Below are positions 1 to 5,414 of a stretch of 5,414 nt of DNA, piece by piece. The notes beneath the pieces were generated by a model that saw only the letters and a list, made by a program, of their open reading frames with translations, made no database searches and was not told where the DNA came from. A program made the translations under genes and the position numbers. Position 1 is the stretch's first letter. Every line of letters starts with the position of its first letter. This DNA is from Caldimonas sp. (lineage in GTDB: Bacteria; Pseudomonadota; Gammaproteobacteria; Burkholderiales; Burkholderiaceae_C). The stretch lies in the NCBI GenBank assembly GCA_030150305.1, contig JASLGD010000337.1, forward strand, positions 1 through 5,414, read 5' to 3'.

Positions 1-62
1 AGGCCCAGCGACAGGATGCGCTCGCGCAGGAAGTCGTCGAAGGCGTGCATGTCGCGGGTGAC
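1..62 (-). other. Non-P-II segment continuing the glnK frame, possibly Lrp/AsnC-like
   Basis: From codon 58 (position 62 leftward) the frame reads VTRDMHAFDDFLRERILSLG. P-II homology stops sharply at Pro57. The pattern (hydrophobic)-x-RDM-x-AF-x-x-FLRE-x-(I/L)-L-x-L resembles the helix after the second strand of the Lrp/AsnC ligand-binding (RAM) domain, which usually continues LPGV; here LGL follows at the edge. I infer a join between two unrelated coding sequences near position 62. It could be a misassembly at a contig end, a genuine recombination, or a coincidental resemblance. The resemblance is from memory and covers only about 20 residues. Confidence 0.45.
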
Positions 63-233
63 AGGCAGGAAGTCGACGACGTACTCGGCGCCGCGGTAGA
101 GCTCGGTGTGCCCTTTCTGCCGGCCGAATCCCTTCACTTCCGTCACCGTGACGCCCTGCACGCCGATCGTGCTCAGGGCCTCACGCACTTCGTCGAGCTT
201 GAATGGCTTGACGATCGCGGTCACCATCTTCAT
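1..233 (-). CDS. glnK: P-II family nitrogen regulator (GlnK-like), partial, with anomalous C-terminal part
   Basis: P-II proteins are small trimeric cytoplasmic sensors of 2-oxoglutarate and ATP/ADP that control AmtB, NtrB/NtrC and adenylyltransferase. Seen: the start ATG at 233-231 gives MKMVTAIVKPFKLDEV, typical of P-II. Residues 37-57 hold the T-loop, with GRQKGHTELYRGAEY placing Tyr51, the usual uridylylation site, exactly where expected. The start is supported by an AGGGAG ribosome binding site 8 nt upstream. The gene lies 27 nt after the TorF-like gene on the same strand, so the two are probably co-transcribed; amt would be expected next, outside the window. Odd: after Pro57 the expected continuation (KVKIEV-like strand, then the B- and C-loops that bind ATP and 2-oxoglutarate) is absent, and residues 58-78 do not resemble P-II in any frame. 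No stop is reached; 77 full codons are visible against about 112 in the family. The N-terminal identity is secure. The choice of glnK over glnB rests on context, and whether the protein is functional is unknown. Confidence 0.85.
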   Translation of the reverse strand, partial: MKMVTAIVKPFKLDEVREALSTIGVQGVTVTEVKGFGRQKGHTELYRGAEYVVDFLPVTRDMHAFDDFLRERILSLG

Positions 234-241
234 GGCTGCTT

Positions 242-247
242 CTCCCT
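242..247 (-). promoter_or_regulatory. Ribosome binding site of glnK
   Basis: On the minus strand AGGGAG lies 8 nt before the ATG at 233. It sits within the 27-nt gap after the porin stop codon. This gap contains no terminator-like hairpin, which fits translation of glnK from a shared transcript. Confidence 0.7.
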
Positions 248-260
248 CGGTTCTTTCGGT

Positions 261-1055
261 TCAGAACGTCTTCGAGACCGAGACGACCACCGTTGCGTTG
301 CTGATGTTCCTGTTGCTGAGCGCGGCGGTGCCGCCGGTCAGGTCGCGGTTGGTGCTGATGTACGCGGCGGTGAAGACCCAGCCGGTCCACTCGTACGTCG
401 CGCCGAGCTTCCAGTCGGTGATGCTGTCCTGCAGCGTCGTCTGACCGATCTCGGTGACGCGGGCGTTCTTCTTCAGCTTCTGGTACCCGAGGTGGCCGAC
501 AAGCCCGAACCCGTTGCCGAGGTCGTAGGTGCCGCTCGCATCGAGGTACCACGACCCCTTCGAGTCATCGATGCCGAAGAAGTCGCTGACCGCGTACGAG
601 TACTTGAGGCTGTACGTCTGGTAGCCGGCGCCGATGTAGAGCTCGGTGTTGTCGATCTTGAAGGCGCCGTTGTCGCCGCTGCCCGGGTAGTAGTAGTAGT
701 AGATGCCGCCGTCGAGCGTGACCGGTCCGAGGGCGTACTTGTAGCCCCCGTAGAAGTCCATCTCGATGTTGGCGCCGTTGTAGAAGGTGCTGTCGACGTT
801 CGAGTTCCAGTTGCCGACGTAGAAGCCCGACGCGTGGCCGATGTCGAAACCGCCCTGGAAGGCCGGCTTCTTGTTGGTCTGCGAGATGCCGCGGAAGCGG
901 TAGTCGCTGAACAGGCCGGCGTTGCCGGTGATGGTCCAGTCGGACTTCGGGGCCTCGGGCGCCGACGCTGCCGCCGCAGGCGGGGTCGGCGTCTGCGCGT
1001 GCGCGCCGAAGGCGGCGAGCGCGAGCACGACGATCGCGTACAAGCTCTTTTTCAT
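261..1055 (-). CDS. TorF-family putative porin (gcw_chp outer-membrane protein)
   Basis: This encodes a 264-residue predicted outer-membrane beta-barrel of the TorF/gcw_chp family. Its substrate is not established; linkage to P-II suggests a role in uptake of nitrogen compounds (inference). Seen: a Sec signal peptide of about 20 residues (MKKSLYAIVV, a hydrophobic core, then AHA|Q), and a short Pro/Ala-rich linker to about residue 38. A conserved opening follows (TGNAGLFSDYRFRGISQTNKKPAFQGG), which is the family hallmark. The rest is rich in alternating aromatic and Gly residues typical of beta-strands and ends in a C-terminal Phe (VSVSKTF), the usual BAM-recognised end. A run of five tyrosines occurs mid-protein. 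The ATG at 1055 is preferred over an in-frame ATG seven codons upstream because GGGGAG lies 10 nt before it and overlaps the upstream ATG, and because MKK begins a proper signal peptide. It is the first gene of the unit with glnK and has a sigma-54-like promoter upstream. Confidence 0.9.
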   Translation of the reverse strand: MKKSLYAIVVLALAAFGAHAQTPTPPAAAASAPEAPKSDWTITGNAGLFSDYRFRGISQTNKKPAFQGGFDIGHASGFYVGNWNSNVDSTFYNGANIEMDFYGGYKYALGPVTLDGGIYYYYYPGSGDNGAFKIDNTELYIGAGYQTYSLKYSYAVSDFFGIDDSKGSWYLDASGTYDLGNGFGLVGHLGYQKLKKNARVTEIGQTTLQDSITDWKLGATYEWTGWVFTAAYISTNRDLTGGTAALSNRNISNATVVVSVSKTF

Positions 1056-1065
1056 GGAAACGGGA

Positions 1066-1071
1066 CTCCCC
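1066..1071 (-). promoter_or_regulatory. Ribosome binding site deciding the porin start
   Basis: GGGGAG on the minus strand is 10 nt upstream of the ATG at 1055. It overlaps the codons just after an alternative upstream in-frame ATG, so the downstream MKK start is favoured. Confidence 0.6.
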
Positions 1072-1095
1072 ATCGTTGTGGCTGCGGGAGCGGTT

Positions 1096-1112
1096 TCGCA
1101 CGATGCATGCCA
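1096..1112 (-). promoter_or_regulatory. Candidate sigma-54 (RpoN) -24/-12 promoter for the porin-glnK unit
   Basis: The minus strand reads TGGCATGCATCGTGCGA. Compared with the RpoN consensus TGGCACGNNNNTTGCW it keeps TGGCA, the following G, and TGC at -12. The invariant GG and GC are separated by exactly the required 10 bp. Mismatches are T for C at the sixth base, G for T before TGC, and G for the final A/T. The predicted start of transcription, about 12 nt past the GC, is near position 1086, leaving a leader of about 30 nt that holds the ribosome binding site. Sigma-54/NtrC control is established for many glnK-amt units, so sequence and context agree. No mapping data are available here. Confidence 0.65.
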
Positions 1113-1122
1113 GCGGCGAGGA

Positions 1123-1139
1123 CGGGGCTGCACGCCCCG
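1123..1139. repeat. Perfect inverted repeat upstream of the sigma-54 element
   Basis: CGGGGCTGCACGCCCCG has two perfectly complementary 6-bp arms (1123-1128 and 1134-1139) around a 5-nt centre. It ends 10 bp upstream of the -24 element of the minus-strand promoter and lies in the leader or promoter zone of comM on the other strand. It could be an operator dyad or a hairpin-forming element. It has no following T-run, so it is not a standard terminator. Confidence 0.5.
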
Positions 1140-1175
1140 CGATGGCGCGGCAGGCGTCGCGATCCGCCGCGCACG

Positions 1176-1211
1176 GCACCACGCGAAGGCGCGACGCCGT
1201 CGCGGTGCACC
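1176..1211. promoter_or_regulatory. NtrC-like half-sites (possible enhancer), atypical spacing
   Basis: GCACCA (1176-1181) and GGTGCA (1204-1209, part of the palindrome GGTGCACC at 1204-1211) match the two arms of NtrC sites such as GCACCA-N5-TGGTGC. They lie about 90-125 bp upstream of the predicted sigma-54 start, where NtrC enhancers usually sit. The arms are 22 bp apart rather than 4-5, so this is not a canonical single site. They could be halves of two degenerate sites or chance in GC-rich DNA. A further perfect inverted repeat, CGCGACGCCGTCGCG, lies between them at 1190-1204. Confidence 0.25.
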
Positions 1212-1257
1212 TGCATGGGGGTCGCGCGTCGAGCGGCGCGGACAACAGAATTCGCCG

Positions 1258-2790
1258 ATGGCCCTCGCCGTCGTCCGCAGCCGCGCCTTGCGCGGCCTCG
1301 AAGCGCCCGCCGTCACGGTCGAGGTGCACTTGGCCAACGGACTGCCGAGCTTCACGCTGGTCGGCCTCGCCGACACCGAAGTCAAGGAATCGCGCGAGCG
1401 CGTCCGCGCTGCGCTGCAGACGAGCGGGCTCGAGTTTCCGCACAACCGGCGCGTCACGGTGAGCCTCGCGCCCGCGGACCTGCCCAAGGAGTCGGGACGC
1501 TTCGACCTGCCGATCGCGATCGGCATCCTCGCTGCCGCGGGGCAGCTCGACAGCGAAGCGCTCGCGCGCTACGAATTCGCCGGCGAGCTCTCGCTCGGCG
1601 GCGAGCTCCGCGCCGTCCACGGCGCGCTCGCGATGGCGCTCGCGATCGGCAGCGCGCCGCGCGAGACCGGGCGCACGCTCGTCCTGCCGCGATCGAGTGC
1701 CGACGAAGCCGCGCTCGTCGACGGCCTCGCGGTGCGCGGCGCGACGCATCTGCTCGACGTCGTCCGCGCGCTGTTGCCCGGCGACGCGGCCGACGCCTCG
1801 GGGCTGCAGCCGCCGCGGCCGCTCGTGCGAGCAGGCGCCAAGGCGCTCGCCGACCTCGTCGACGTGCGCGGCCAGAGCGCCGCCAAGCGCGCGCTCGAAG
1901 TCGCGGCCGCCGGCGGCCTGAGCCTGTTGATGGTCGGGCCGCCCGGCAGCGGCAAGTCGATGCTCGCGCGCCGCCTGGTCGGCCTGCTGCCGCCGTTGAC
2001 GCACGACGAAGCGCTCGCATCGGCAGCGGTGCTGAGCGTCGCTGGTGCGTTCAGCGCCACGCGCTGGGGCGAGCGGACGCTGCGCACGCCGCACCACACG
2101 GCGTCGGCGCCGGCGCTCGTCGGCGGCGGCTCGCCGCCGCGCCCGGGCGAAGTCTCGCTCGCCCACCACGGCGTCCTCTTTCTCGACGAGCTCCCCGAGT
2201 TCCCGCGCTCAGCGCTCGAAGCGCTGCGCGAGCCGCTCGAGACCGGCCGCATCGTCGTCTCGCGCGCGGCGCGCCAGGCCGACTTCCCGGCCGCGTTCCA
2301 GCTCGTCGCGGCGATGAACCCGTGCCCGTGCGGCCAGCTCGGCAACGCCGGTCGCGCGTGCCGCTGCACGCCCGACGCCGTGCTGCGCTATCAAGGGCGC
2401 ATCAGCGGGCCGCTGCTCGACCGCATCGACCTGCAGATCGAGGTGCCTGCGGTGCCGGCCGCGCAGCTCTCCTCGGCGCCGGACGGCGAGCCGAGCGCGA
2501 TCGTCGCGGCGCGCGTCGCCGCCGCACGGCAGCGTGCACTCGATCGCCAGGGTGTCGTCAACGGCGCGCTCGCCGGTGCCGAGCTCGACCGCCATTGCCG
2601 GCTCGCTCCCGCCGAAGCGGGCTTTCTCGACGCGGTCACGGCGCGGCTCGGCTGGAGCGCGCGCAGCTTTCACCGCATCCTGCGCGTCGCCCGCACGGTC
2701 GCCGACCTCGAAGCGAGCGCGACGATCACGACCGCGCATCTCGGCGAGGCGATCCAGTACCGGCGCGCGCTCGGCGCCGGCAGCGCATGA
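1258..2790 (+). CDS. comM: ComM/YifB-family Mg-chelatase-like AAA+ ATPase
   Basis: This encodes a 510-residue cytoplasmic AAA+ ATPase. ComM of transformable bacteria is a hexameric helicase promoting branch migration during integration of transforming DNA; that role is inferred here by family. Seen: an N-terminal ChlI-like domain (about 20-140) with VEVHLANGLPSFTLVGL and LAPADLPKESGRFDLPIAIG. The Mg-chelatase AAA+ core has Walker A GPPGSGKS at 227-234 and Walker B VLFLDE at 306-311 followed by LPEF. Next come AMNPCPCG (352-359) and CRC (368-370), four closely spaced cysteines, then RISGPLLDRIDL. A C-terminal helical domain of about 100 residues contains SARSFHRILRVARTVADL. Length matches the family and no frameshift is visible. 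The ATG at 1258 is chosen because MALAVVRSRAL is the family's usual opening; the Shine-Dalgarno sequence before it is weak. It is divergent from the porin-glnK unit, convergent with metH, and apparently monocistronic here. Confidence 0.95.
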   Translation: MALAVVRSRALRGLEAPAVTVEVHLANGLPSFTLVGLADTEVKESRERVRAALQTSGLEFPHNRRVTVSLAPADLPKESGRFDLPIAIGILAAAGQLDSEALARYEFAGELSLGGELRAVHGALAMALAIGSAPRETGRTLVLPRSSADEAALVDGLAVRGATHLLDVVRALLPGDAADASGLQPPRPLVRAGAKALADLVDVRGQSAAKRALEVAAAGGLSLLMVGPPGSGKSMLARRLVGLLPPLTHDEALASAAVLSVAGAFSATRWGERTLRTPHHTASAPALVGGGSPPRPGEVSLAHHGVLFLDELPEFPRSALEALREPLETGRIVVSRAARQADFPAAFQLVAAMNPCPCGQLGNAGRACRCTPDAVLRYQGRISGPLLDRIDLQIEVPAVPAAQLSSAPDGEPSAIVAARVAAARQRALDRQGVVNGALAGAELDRHCRLAPAEAGFLDAVTARLGWSARSFHRILRVARTVADLEASATITTAHLGEAIQYRRALGAGSA

Positions 2791-2794
2791 CGCG

Positions 2795-2820
2795 CGATCG
2801 GTGCTCTGAACAGCGGATCG
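2795..2820. terminator. Weak imperfect hairpin between convergent comM and metH
   Basis: The 31-bp gap between the two stop codons contains CGATC (2795-2799) and its complement GATCG (2816-2820), with a short inner GCT/AGC pairing around CTGAAC. The stem is interrupted and has no T-run on either strand. It may assist bidirectional termination, but the support is weak. Confidence 0.2.
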
Positions 2821-2821
2821 G

Positions 2822-5414
<2,593 letters not shown>

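Noticed and set aside
1076..1105. Possible sigma-70 promoter for comM (TTGTGG, 18 bp, CACGAT)
   Set aside because: Both hexamers are poor matches and such pairs are common by chance. No convincing comM promoter could be assigned.
922..1257. Upstream in-frame extension of comM to an ATG at 922
   Set aside because: The extension overlaps the signal-peptide region of the porin on the other strand and has no family similarity. ComM/YifB homologues begin at MALAVVRSRAL-like sequence.
1056..1526. Upstream in-frame extension of the porin to an ATG near 1526
   Set aside because: The extension is antisense to comM. A clear signal peptide and ribosome binding site place the start at 1055.
565..2169. 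Long minus-strand frame of 534 codons overlapping the porin and antisense to comM
   Set aside because: Two genes with strong family matches occupy the same bases in other frames. The translation is Arg-rich and without motifs.

Overview
The window is a high-GC (about two-thirds G+C by eye) chromosomal segment with dense coding and very long spurious open frames on both strands. The MetH and ComM/YifB sequences, and the pairing of a TorF-type porin with a GlnK-type P-II protein, suggest a betaproteobacterium, probably of the Burkholderiales or a related order. This is inference from remembered family sequences; no search was run.

Layout. (1) Positions 1-1055, minus strand: a two-gene nitrogen-type unit. 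A TorF-family (gcw_chp) outer-membrane beta-barrel protein is followed after 27 bp by a P-II regulator (glnK-like) that runs off the left edge. An amt ammonium transporter would normally follow but lies outside the window. (2) Positions 1056-1257: a 202-bp divergent intergenic region. It holds a sigma-54 type -24/-12 element with exact spacing facing the porin gene, a perfect inverted repeat just upstream of it, and NtrC-like half-sites further upstream. (3) Positions 1258-2790, plus strand: an intact ComM/YifB-family Mg-chelatase-like AAA+ ATPase. (4) Positions 2822-5414, minus strand, convergent with comM across 31 bp: the cobalamin-dependent methionine synthase metH. Its C-terminus is complete and its 5' end is cut by the right edge.

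The porin-glnK unit looks like a nitrogen-limitation operon read by sigma-54 RNA polymerase, probably with NtrC. comM (DNA branch migration in transformation) and metH (methionine and folate metabolism) are ordinary housekeeping or accessory genes with no evident functional tie to it.

The main anomaly is at the left edge. The P-II protein matches its family almost perfectly through residue 57, including the T-loop Tyr51. It then changes in frame into a segment with no P-II character that resembles part of an Lrp/AsnC ligand-binding domain. This is either a chimeric sequence or assembly edge, or a real gene fusion. No undescribed multi-gene system, CRISPR array, mobile element or RNA gene was found.
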